From Cyclobacteriaceae bacterium (lineage in GTDB: Bacteria; Bacteroidota; Bacteroidia; Cytophagales; Cyclobacteriaceae), in contig JANYKP010000034.1 of assembly GCA_025358195.1 (NCBI GenBank), positions 1 through 16,831 of the forward strand: DNA of 16,831 nucleotides, read 5' to 3'. This document shows, one piece after another, positions 6,641-13,050 of this stretch. Made by a program: the position numbers and the translations under genes. Numbering within the stretch: position 1 is the stretch's first letter; each line of letters begins with the position of its first letter. Under the pieces are notes generated by a model, which made no database searches, was not told the origin of the DNA, and saw only the letters and a list, made by a program, of their open reading frames with translations.

Positions 6641-8506
6641 ATGACATCCTTCCTTCATCTGTTCATACTTCTTCCGTTAGCAGGGTTTATTCTTAGCGTT
6701 CTTGCGCCTAAAAAGGAAGCCCTTCTTTCCCAAATCGCGTTTGGCACGGTGGGTTTGCATTTGTTAAGCACAATCATATTCCTTGGATATTGGCTACTCC
6801 ACGGTTATCCTACGCTTGATTTGAAGGACATCGTCCTTTTCCGGACCATTGACTATGAGTTTTTTATAGACTTTAGTTTTGATATGATCACGGCCACCTA
6901 CTTGTTTGTGGGGGCGTTTCTCACGTTTCTGGTGACAATTTACAGTCGGTACTATTTGCACCGTGAGAGTGGTTACAAGCGTTTCTTTAACACCATTCTT
7001 TTCTTTTACCTGGGCTACAACATTATAATTTTTGCCGGCAATCTTGAAACGTTGTTCATAGGATGGGAAATGTTGGGTATTTCTTCTTTTCTTTTGATTG
7101 CGTTTTACCGCGACCGCTATCTGCCCGTAAAAAATGCAGTGAAAGTATTTTCAATCTACCGCATTGGCGATGTCGGCCTGATACTTACCATGTGGATGAG
7201 TCATCACCTGTTTCATGAGAATATAACGTTTTTGAAATTAAACAACTACGAACTGGTACATGAACATCTTCTTACGCACAGTTGGATTGGTGTTTTCATT
7301 TCGCTCATGATTTTGATAACCGCAGCGGCCAAATCAGCTCAGCTTCCTTTTTCTTCCTGGCTTCCGAGAGCTATGGAAGGCCCAACACCGTCCACCGCCA
7401 TCTTTTATGGCTCGCTCGCGGTACATTTGGGCGTGTTTCTTCTCTTGCGGACATTCCCGTTTTGGGAGCAGCAATTCTCAGTACGAATCCTTATCGGCGC
7501 CCTTGGCTTAGCGACCACCCTCATTACCACTGGAATCGCGCGCGTGCAGTCATCTATAAAAAGTCAAATTGCGTATGCATCCATCGCTCAGATCGGATTG
7601 ATCTTTGTCGAGGTTGCAGCTGGGTTTCAAACGCTTGCACTAATTCACTTTGCAGGGAATGCGTTTCTGCGCACCTACCAACTTCTGGTCTCTCCCTCGG
7701 TAGTTAGTTATCTGATCAGGGAACAGTTCTATAATTTCTCACCCCGTGAGCGTTCCATTGAAAGTTCTTTTCCGAAGAAGATTCAAAACGGTCTTTATAT
7801 TTTGTGCGTGAAGGAATGGAATCTGGATTCGTCGATGTATCGCTACTTGTGGAATCCTTTAAAGTGGGTTGGTAATAAACTCGATTTTCTCACGCTCAAC
7901 CGTGTCGTCATTTTCTTTATTCCTGCTTATCTCCTTGGTATCTTTATTTTATACAACGAAGAGATGATTTCCCCGGGAGTGGAGCGGTATTTGCCATTTG
8001 TGTTCTCATTTATCGGCCTGGTCATGGTCCTGAAATCATTTACAGAACGAAAGCTGGCCCGTATGAGTTGGACGCTGGTCATGATGAACCACTTTTGGAT
8101 AGCGCTGGCAATTTCGTTCAATGAGCATTTTACCTATGAACACACCATGCTTTATTTGTCCGGTGTAGTGGTGGCCGGTATTCTTGGCTTCCTCTGCCTC
8201 CGGAGACTAAAATCTTTTGAGAACAATATTGACCTCGATCAGTTTCATGGACATTCGCACGAGCATCCAAAAATTGCCCTGGTTTTTCTGCTTTCCTGTT
8301 TAGGACTGGCGGGCTTTCCGATTACGCCGACATTTATTGGTGAGGATTTGATTTTCAGTCACATTCATGAGAATCAGCCGATACTCGCGTTCTTTATTTC
8401 CCTTAGCTTTATCCTGGATGGTCTTGCAATCATTCGGATATATGCCCGTGTATTCCTGGGGCCACACGTAAAATCAATATATGATATGGCCTACCGATCT
8501 TCGTGA
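6641..8506 (+). CDS. dabB: DabB, NuoL/MrpA-like proton-conducting membrane subunit of the DAB transporter
   Basis: This 621-residue multi-pass protein of the proton-antiporter/complex I subunit family (PF00361) should couple proton or sodium flow to DabA. Family residues are visible: E143 in GWEMLGISSF, RIGDVGLIL, K231 in AAAKSAQLPFSSWLPRAMEG followed by PTPSTA, and H336 in the helix equivalent to complex I TM11. LAGFPITPTFIGED (556-569) matches the TM12 region, where E568 stands in the NuoM-like acidic position. Between H336 and E568 lie 232 residues, against about 60 in E. coli NuoL. The extra stretch has several likely membrane helices (about 420-530) and a histidine-rich loop HGHSHEH (536-542). 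The protein ends soon after the next helix and has no NuoL-type C-terminal lateral helix. Tight spacing after dabA supports the pair; as an isolated gene it could be mistaken for a NADH dehydrogenase or Mrp subunit. Confidence 0.92.
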   Translation: MTSFLHLFILLPLAGFILSVLAPKKEALLSQIAFGTVGLHLLSTIIFLGYWLLHGYPTLDLKDIVLFRTIDYEFFIDFSFDMITATYLFVGAFLTFLVTIYSRYYLHRESGYKRFFNTILFFYLGYNIIIFAGNLETLFIGWEMLGISSFLLIAFYRDRYLPVKNAVKVFSIYRIGDVGLILTMWMSHHLFHENITFLKLNNYELVHEHLLTHSWIGVFISLMILITAAAKSAQLPFSSWLPRAMEGPTPSTAIFYGSLAVHLGVFLLLRTFPFWEQQFSVRILIGALGLATTLITTGIARVQSSIKSQIAYASIAQIGLIFVEVAAGFQTLALIHFAGNAFLRTYQLLVSPSVVSYLIREQFYNFSPRERSIESSFPKKIQNGLYILCVKEWNLDSSMYRYLWNPLKWVGNKLDFLTLNRVVIFFIPAYLLGIFILYNEEMISPGVERYLPFVFSFIGLVMVLKSFTERKLARMSWTLVMMNHFWIALAISFNEHFTYEHTMLYLSGVVVAGILGFLCLRRLKSFENNIDLDQFHGHSHEHPKIALVFLLSCLGLAGFPITPTFIGEDLIFSHIHENQPILAFFISLSFILDGLAIIRIYARVFLGPHVKSIYDMAYRSS

Positions 8507-8522
8507 CGGGTAACCGCCAGGA

Positions 8523-8539
8523 TTATTCATTATGAATAA
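8523..8539. repeat. 17-bp AT-rich palindrome between convergent genes
   Basis: TTATTCAT-T-ATGAATAA is a perfect odd palindrome 17 bp after the dabB stop. As RNA it forms only a weak stem (TTATTC/GAATAA, five-base loop) with no good T-run, so a terminator role is uncertain. The rest of the 102-bp convergent gap shows nothing clear. Confidence 0.3.
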
Positions 8540-8608
8540 ATCTTTCCTCCGTACCACTTTGCAAGCATTCCTGGGTGGCCGGATTTTTTAAGGTGCACAG
8601 TGATGCAA

Positions 8609-9664
8609 CTATCGATACGCTTGCAAAAAATTCATTAGCCTTGTGATTTCCTTCTTTTTTATGGCTGGAAAATTTGCAACACGGAAAGTTTCTTTTTTCA
8701 GATTCCCGTACCCCTCACCCAGCAGCATTCCTTTTTTTCTAGCCACAGCTTTTATCACTTCAATTAACCTGGCACTGCCATTGACAGCAATCACGGTTCT
8801 GGAGCGAACTTCCGGATTAGCAATCAAAGGATGAAGATTCTTTGAGCCCTGAAAGAAACGGATCCACTCTTTTTGTCGTTGGGTAATTTTTTGATCAACA
8901 TCGACAATTTTGTTCATGTTTTTCAAAGCGCATTTTAACAAATAAATTCCCAGGACATTTGGTGTATAAGGTGTCTGCCACTTATCGATCATTTCTTTCA
9001 TCAACGAGAGACTGTTGTAATGATTTTTCTCGCCGATGACCTGCATCTGCACCATCGCACGGGGAGAGCACGCCATCACCGCAAGACCTGCCGGCAAGCC
9101 AAAACATTTTTGAACAGAGGCAAACCAAATGTCGGCTGATTGGAAGTTGAGAAAAATGCCGGCCATAGATGAGGTCGCATCCACCGCGAACAAATGGTCG
9201 GGATTGTTTTTTCTAACGGCAGCGATAATCTTGTTGCGGACTTCGGTACCGTTGGAAGTTTCGTTTTGTGTGATGCAAATAATATCACCTTCGTTCAAAG
9301 CCAACTTGCCGGCAGGGAGTTCTTTCTCAGGATCAAAAGGCAGTGACTGTGCATCCGGTCTCAACCGTAGCGTATAGTCGAACCACCTTTCACCAAAGGC
9401 GCCGTTGTGAATGTGAATACTTTTTGTTTTCACCAGTGATTGCGCAATCACTTCCCAGCATTCTGTGGCCGAGGAGGTAAAAAAAATTGTATACTCGTTT
9501 GGAATTTTAAGTTTTCGTTTGAGTAAGGCAATCGTTTTTTTTGAAAGGTCAACAAACTCCGCGCTCCGGTGATTCATGCTGAGGATGCCTTTCTTGTGTG
9601 CGGCTTTCACCCATTTGGGAACCTGATCGTGAACGCGGGAAGGACCGGGATAGAAGGAGACCAT
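8609..9664 (-). CDS. Class V PLP-dependent aminotransferase, phosphoserine-aminotransferase-like
   Basis: This 351-residue cytosolic enzyme belongs to fold-type I, class V aminotransferases. The N-terminal YPGPS is typical of the alanine-glyoxylate/phosphoserine aminotransferase branch. MNHRSAEF (30-37), FTSSATECWE (62-71) and ITQNETSNGT (131-140) bind cofactor and substrate, VDATSSMAG (161-169) holds the aspartate (D162) that contacts the PLP ring nitrogen, and ASVQKCFGLPAG carries the Schiff-base lysine K186. The QK context is like SerC, which would make it the second enzyme of serine synthesis, but SerC-specific residues are not certain from reading alone. Alanine-glyoxylate or another class V specificity is possible. 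It follows aroQ by 42 bp on the same strand, so the two are probably one operon. The ATG at 9664 puts the PGPS motif at the expected distance from the start. Confidence 0.87.
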   Translation of the reverse strand: MVSFYPGPSRVHDQVPKWVKAAHKKGILSMNHRSAEFVDLSKKTIALLKRKLKIPNEYTIFFTSSATECWEVIAQSLVKTKSIHIHNGAFGERWFDYTLRLRPDAQSLPFDPEKELPAGKLALNEGDIICITQNETSNGTEVRNKIIAAVRKNNPDHLFAVDATSSMAGIFLNFQSADIWFASVQKCFGLPAGLAVMACSPRAMVQMQVIGEKNHYNSLSLMKEMIDKWQTPYTPNVLGIYLLKCALKNMNKIVDVDQKITQRQKEWIRFFQGSKNLHPLIANPEVRSRTVIAVNGSARLIEVIKAVARKKGMLLGEGYGNLKKETFRVANFPAIKKKEITRLMNFLQAYR

Positions 9665-9673
9665 AGGGAAAAT

Positions 9674-9714
9674 TACGAATGTTGATTGACGAATTTGGAA
9701 TTTGAATTACGAAT
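9674..9714. repeat. Degenerate KACGAAT repeat island between aroQ and the aminotransferase gene
   Basis: Three ACGAAT-type heptamers lie here: TACGAAT (9674-9680), GACGAAT (9688-9694) and TACGAAT (9708-9714). They are spaced by 7 and 13 bases and joined by AT-rich degenerate filler. The last copy overlaps the aroQ stop codon (TCG TAA on the minus strand). The same heptamer family forms the island at 11796-11875. Confidence 0.5.
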
Positions 9715-10135
9715 TGCCGCGATTCATGAGATAAATCATGGCGAGTGCATAGCTCTGCAAACCAAATCCAGTGATGAGACCGGCACACTTGGAGGTGATG
9801 AGGCTGTGATGCCGGAATTCTTCGCGTGCGAAAACATTGGAGATGTGGACCTCCACAACCGGGGAAGGGATCGAACCGATGGCATCGTGGATGGCCACCG
9901 ACGTGTGAGTGTAGGCACCCGCATTCAAGATCACTCCATCAAATGAAAATCCTACCTCCTGAAGCTTATCGACAATCTCACCTTCCACATTTGATTGGAA
10001 GTAATGCAACTCAATGGGCGCAAAACTCTGGGTAAGTGTTTGAAAAAAAGTTTCAAACGACTGATTTCCGTATACCTCCGGTTCGCGCTTGCCGAGGAGG
10101 TTCAGGTTAGGGCCATTGATGATTTGAATTCTCAT
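9707..10135 (-). CDS. aroQ: 3-dehydroquinate dehydratase, type II
   Basis: This cytosolic enzyme of the shikimate pathway dehydrates 3-dehydroquinate to 3-dehydroshikimate and normally assembles as a dodecamer. The 142-residue length is right for type II dehydroquinase. The signature INGPNLNLLGKREPEVYG holds the catalytic Y22 and the flexible-lid residue R17. N71 lies in VILNAGAYTHTSVAIHDAI and H97 in VEVHISN, and REEFRHHS contains substrate-binding R108. The start at 10135 puts the MRIQIINGPNLN strand at the N-terminus as in all family members. It is divergent from xerD, with 147 bp between the starts, and its stop codon is part of a small heptamer repeat. The identification is secure. Confidence 0.97.
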   Translation of the reverse strand: MRIQIINGPNLNLLGKREPEVYGNQSFETFFQTLTQSFAPIELHYFQSNVEGEIVDKLQEVGFSFDGVILNAGAYTHTSVAIHDAIGSIPSPVVEVHISNVFAREEFRHHSLITSKCAGLITGFGLQSYALAMIYLMNRGNS

Positions 10136-10185
10136 GTGATCTTAATTTTACGATGTTGTCGCCGTCGCAAGGCTGTCATGATTCT

Positions 10186-10216
10186 TTTGTTGCTCAAAGA
10201 AAAACAATTACATTTT
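10186..10216 (+). promoter_or_regulatory. Probable xerD promoter
   Basis: TTTG (10186-10189), a 19-base spacer, then TACATTTT (10209-10216) matches the Bacteroidota pattern TTTG-N19-TAnnTTTG at all but the last base. Transcription would begin about 60 bases before the xerD ATG. It lies in the divergent region shared with aroQ; no clear promoter was found for the minus-strand side. Confidence 0.4.
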
Positions 10217-10282
10217 TTATCAAGCTAAGGAATGGTTAGCGATCTTTACAAATGTCGTTAAATTAACAGGCTATCAAAAAGT

Positions 10283-11191
10283 ATGGCGGGAAAATCATGG
10301 GGCCTGTACAGTAAGGAATTCGGCAACTATCTCAAATTAGAGAGGTCGTTATCACAGAATTCCATAGATGCCTATTTGCACGATGTGGCCCTGCTTGAAC
10401 AGTTTGTAGCGGTTTCAAAACTGAACCTGTCGCCCCTCGCGATTTCAACCAAACATCTCCGGAGTTTTCTCCAGCATATCAATGAATTGGGGATGAGCGC
10501 CCACAGCCAAGCCCGGATATTGTCGGGTATTAAAGCATTTTACAAGTATCTCTTATTTGAAGAGCTGGTGGAAAAAGATCCAACGGCGTTAATTGAAGGA
10601 CCCCGGTTGGGCCGCAAACTTCCTGACACGCTTGACTATTCAGAAATCGTCAGACTACTCGATGCCATCGACCTCTCGTCACCGGAGGGAGGTCGCAATC
10701 GCGCCATGCTCGAAGTGCTGTATAGCTCAGGCCTTCGCGTTTCTGAGCTGGTGGAATTAAAGAGGGCTAATGTCTATTTTGATCTCGGATTTTTACGGGT
10801 GGTGGGAAAAGGAAATAAAGAGCGACTGGTGCCCATCGGAAGGGATGCGATGAAGTATTTGAAAATCTACCTGGAGGAAATCCGCGTCCACAACAGCGTA
10901 CAAAAAGGTTTTGAAAGTCACGTTTTTCTAAACCGTGCGGGAAGAAAAATATCCCGCGTCTCCATCTTCCTGATCGTCAAATCCACAGCGGCAAAAATTG
11001 GTTTAAAAAAATCCATCAGTCCCCACACATTCCGACACTCCTTCGCAACGCACCTAATTGAAGGCGGGGCCGATTTACGCGCTGTTCAAGAAATGTTGGG
11101 CCATGAATCCATTACCACCACGGAAATCTATACCCATCTCGATCGGGACTACCTTAAACAGGTCATTAAAGAATTTCATCCAAGGGGTTGA
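10283..11191 (+). CDS. xerD: Site-specific tyrosine recombinase XerD/XerC
   Basis: This 302-residue tyrosine recombinase probably resolves chromosome dimers at dif with FtsK, whose gene begins at 15473. The N-terminal SAM-like core-binding domain covers about residues 8-92 (FGNYLKLERSLSQNSIDAY). The catalytic domain covers about 112-300 with all residues in place: R152 in YSSGLRVSELVEL, K176 in VVGKGNKERLVP, H248 and R251 in SPHTFRHSFATHL, H274 in MLGHESITTTEIY, and nucleophile Y283. Length and the EFHPRG end are typical of chromosomal XerC/D rather than phage integrases. Many Bacteroidota encode one or two Xer proteins, so C and D cannot be told apart here; XerD is the better guess. No dif-like site or integrated element is visible nearby, which favours a housekeeping role. 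Confidence 0.92.
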   Translation: MAGKSWGLYSKEFGNYLKLERSLSQNSIDAYLHDVALLEQFVAVSKLNLSPLAISTKHLRSFLQHINELGMSAHSQARILSGIKAFYKYLLFEELVEKDPTALIEGPRLGRKLPDTLDYSEIVRLLDAIDLSSPEGGRNRAMLEVLYSSGLRVSELVELKRANVYFDLGFLRVVGKGNKERLVPIGRDAMKYLKIYLEEIRVHNSVQKGFESHVFLNRAGRKISRVSIFLIVKSTAAKIGLKKSISPHTFRHSFATHLIEGGADLRAVQEMLGHESITTTEIYTHLDRDYLKQVIKEFHPRG

Positions 11192-11218
11192 ATATAGATC
11201 AGATGCTTTTGGAGGCAA

Positions 11219-11248
11219 AATTGCCACGGGTTTAAACCCGTGGCAATT
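11219..11248. repeat. 30-bp perfect palindrome, REP-like, copy 1
   Basis: Each half reads AATTGCCACGGGTTT and the two halves are exact complements with no spacer. It lies in the xerD-DUF4136 gap, 27 bp after the xerD stop. A second copy with a single base change is at 15379-15408, so this is a dispersed repeat. It could act as a hairpin in RNA from either direction, but there is no T-run after it. Confidence 0.8.
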
Positions 11249-11260
11249 CGGGCGATTTCT

Positions 11261-11268
11261 TACCTTTG
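11261..11268 (+). promoter_or_regulatory. TAnnTTTG -7 box before the DUF4136 gene
   Basis: TACCTTTG matches the Bacteroidota -7 consensus exactly and ends 7 bases before the ATG at 11276, so the transcript would be leaderless or nearly so. No TTG sits at the -33 distance; the REP-like palindrome occupies that position instead. The match may be coincidental. Confidence 0.3.
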
Positions 11269-11275
11269 AATTCTC

Positions 11276-11797
11276 ATGCGAAATATCCCTTTTCTACTGC
11301 TTATAAGCCTTTGTTCCCAGGCACAGGACATTAACGTTGAGTATGATAAGAAGCGTGATCTTTCCCGGTATAAAACATTTTCACTTGGCGGGGGGGAAGT
11401 TATTACGCCTAAAGACCAACAGCAGGGAAATGAAGCTTCTTTAAAAAATTGGGTTAGGAATTCCATTGCCGAGGAGCTGAAGGAAAAGGGATTGCAACAG
11501 GTTGATTCACTGGGGGACCTGGTGGCATCGTATGTTATTGGCTCTAAGCAGCAAAGTGATTTTGGACAATTAGGGCCTCTGGGCATGACGCCGGGGAGCA
11601 GCAGTCAGAGTTGGTCACGTGAATACAGGATGGGAAGTCTGATCATTGATCTGAATGATCGGAGTAATAATCTCATTTGGCGGGTCAATGCCACAACAAC
11701 CTCGAGCGTTTCAGACACGAAAGGTTTAATTGAACAAGTAGTCTCAGCGGGATTCAAAAAATTCTCTCTTAAGCCAAAGAAGAAGAGAAAGAAGTGA
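11276..11797 (+). CDS. DUF4136-like secreted protein
   Basis: This 173-residue protein has a signal peptide (MRNIPFLLLISLCSQAQ, probable cleavage after SQA) and no lipobox Cys at the cleavage site, so it is likely periplasmic. The mature part opens INVEYDKKRDLSRYKTFSL, the pattern of DUF4136 (a D-x-x-x-D-[FL]-S-x-Y-K-T-[FY] motif). A predicted helix NWVRNSIAEELKEKGLQQV and a strand-rich half (GSLIIDLNDRSNNLIWRVNATT) follow. The C-terminus is strongly basic (KPKKKRKK). Members are often lipoproteins of unknown function in Bacteroidota and Proteobacteria. The TGA stop is the first part of a heptamer repeat. The start is the only one compatible with the signal peptide. No functional link to xerD or pyrD is evident. 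Confidence 0.82.
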   Translation: MRNIPFLLLISLCSQAQDINVEYDKKRDLSRYKTFSLGGGEVITPKDQQQGNEASLKNWVRNSIAEELKEKGLQQVDSLGDLVASYVIGSKQQSDFGQLGPLGMTPGSSSQSWSREYRMGSLIIDLNDRSNNLIWRVNATTTSSVSDTKGLIEQVVSAGFKKFSLKPKKKRKK

Positions 11798-11875
11798 CGA
11801 ATGATGAATGACGAGTGACGAATTTAATACATTGGGGTTTATTCTTAGATTCGTCACTCGTCATTCCGCATTCGT
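11796..11875. repeat. Inverted GACGAAT heptamer island between DUF4136 and pyrD
   Basis: The left arm is four tandem heptamers: GACGAAT, GATGAAT, GACGAGT, GACGAAT (11796-11823). The right arm (11849-11875) is the reverse complement of 11797-11823 with only two mismatches. Arms of 27 bp flank a 25-base loop, so the RNA would form a strong stem. It overlaps the DUF4136 stop and ends 17 bases before the pyrD ATG. It may end the DUF4136 transcript, or may be a mobile or expanding intergenic repeat. Confidence 0.75.
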
Positions 11876-11892
11876 AATTCCCCTCTGTCGTC

Positions 11893-12930
11893 ATGTATAA
11901 ATTTTTTATTCGACCCATACTTTTTCTCATCCGCCCGGAAAACGTCCATCATTTCACATTTCAATTTCTCCAGATTATTTCCGCTGTACCGGGTGTCAAG
12001 CCGTTGCTACACATGCTGTTTGATTTTCAACATCCAAAATTGGAGAGGAAAATTCTTGGCTTAACTTTTAAAAACCCCGTTGGTCTCGCGGCAGGCTTTG
12101 ACAAAGACGCCAAACTGATAGACGAACTGGCGTGTTTCGGTTTTGGATTTATCGAGATCGGCACCGTCACGCCACAACCTCAGACGGGCAATGAAAAACC
12201 ACGACTGTTCCGGCTTTCACATGATCAGGCACTCATCAACCGCATGGGATTCAATAATGAAGGGGTGTTGGCAGCCGTCGAGCGATTGAAAAAAAGAAGT
12301 GCAGATGTGCTGGTGGGGGGTAACATTGGAAAGAACAAGACCACCCTCAATGAGCAGGCGTCTGACGATTATGGCTATTGTTTTGAAGCACTCTATCCTT
12401 ACGTTGATTATTTTGTTGTCAATGTAAGCTCACCCAATACGCCGGGCCTGCGCGATTTACAAGAGAAGGAGCCGCTTAAGAAATTATTGACGAATGTGAG
12501 AAGTTTAAGCGCTGCCAAAGACCAACCTAAGCCGATCCTTCTAAAAATAGCGCCCGATCTGTCTGTTGAACAATTGGAGGATGTCATACAAATTTTAAAG
12601 GAGACGGGTACAGACGGTGTCATTGCTACGAATACGACCCTTTCCCGCGAAGGACTTATTACGCATGATGATGATGTAAAAAAAATCGGTGCCGGTGGCC
12701 TGAGTGGGAAACCGTTGCGCGAAAAGGCGACGAGCATCATCCGCTATCTAAGAAGTCAGCTGGGCCCGGATTATCCTATCATTGGAGTAGGTGGCATCAT
12801 CACCCCGGAAGATGCAGCGGAAATGATCCAGGCGGGTGCGGATTTAGTTCAGATTTATACAGGATTTGTATATGAAGGCCCCGGATGTGTGTCAAGGATA
12901 AATAAAGTGTTGGCGGGCATCTTGAAATAG
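11893..12930 (+). CDS. pyrD: Dihydroorotate dehydrogenase (quinone), class 2
   Basis: This FMN enzyme oxidises dihydroorotate to orotate in pyrimidine synthesis and passes electrons to membrane quinone. The 345-residue length fits class 2. The N-terminal helices (residues 1-45, FFIRPILFLIRPENVHHFTF) form the membrane-associating quinone tunnel absent from class 1. KNPVGLAAGFDKDA (60-73), FIEIGTVTPQPQTGN (86-100) and the RLFRL...NRMGFNN region bind FMN and substrate. The class 2 catalytic serine lies in NVSSPNTPGLRDLQ (177-190). K218 in LLKIAPDLS, NTT (247-249), GGLSG (268-272) and IIGVGGI (296-302) complete the FMN site. The start is fixed by the N-terminal helices. It is downstream of DUF4136 but separated by an inverted repeat, so it may have its own promoter; none is clear. 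Confidence 0.97.
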   Translation: MYKFFIRPILFLIRPENVHHFTFQFLQIISAVPGVKPLLHMLFDFQHPKLERKILGLTFKNPVGLAAGFDKDAKLIDELACFGFGFIEIGTVTPQPQTGNEKPRLFRLSHDQALINRMGFNNEGVLAAVERLKKRSADVLVGGNIGKNKTTLNEQASDDYGYCFEALYPYVDYFVVNVSSPNTPGLRDLQEKEPLKKLLTNVRSLSAAKDQPKPILLKIAPDLSVEQLEDVIQILKETGTDGVIATNTTLSREGLITHDDDVKKIGAGGLSGKPLREKATSIIRYLRSQLGPDYPIIGVGGIITPEDAAEMIQAGADLVQIYTGFVYEGPGCVSRINKVLAGILK

Positions 12931-13050
12931 GGAATCGCTTTTATTAATCCTTGAAAACCCTACTTCACGTTTGTAACTTTTGGTTACTAACTATTATGTC
13001 CATCTAAAAAATGAGCTAAGGACATTACTATTAATTTCATGTGCCCTTCT

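Noticed and set aside
6641..8506. dabB read as NADH dehydrogenase subunit NuoL
   Set aside because: Similarity to NuoL is real, but no other complex I genes are present and dabA lies 9 bp upstream, so DabB is the better call.
10283..11191. xerD read as the integrase of a genomic island
   Set aside because: Length and motifs match chromosomal Xer recombinases, neighbours are housekeeping genes, and there is no adjacent tRNA or attachment-site repeat. The nearby palindrome recurs elsewhere in the window, so it is not an att site.
11058..11306. Open frames that run through the REP-like palindromes
   Set aside because: They overlap xerD, or the gap before ftsK, in other frames and exist only because the palindromes lack stops.
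12973..13025. Two short inverted repeats (GTAAC/GTTAC and ATGTCC/GGACAT) between pyrD and the peptidase gene
   Set aside because: Stems are 5-6 bp with no adjoining T-run, so a terminator cannot be supported although the convergent position would suit one.
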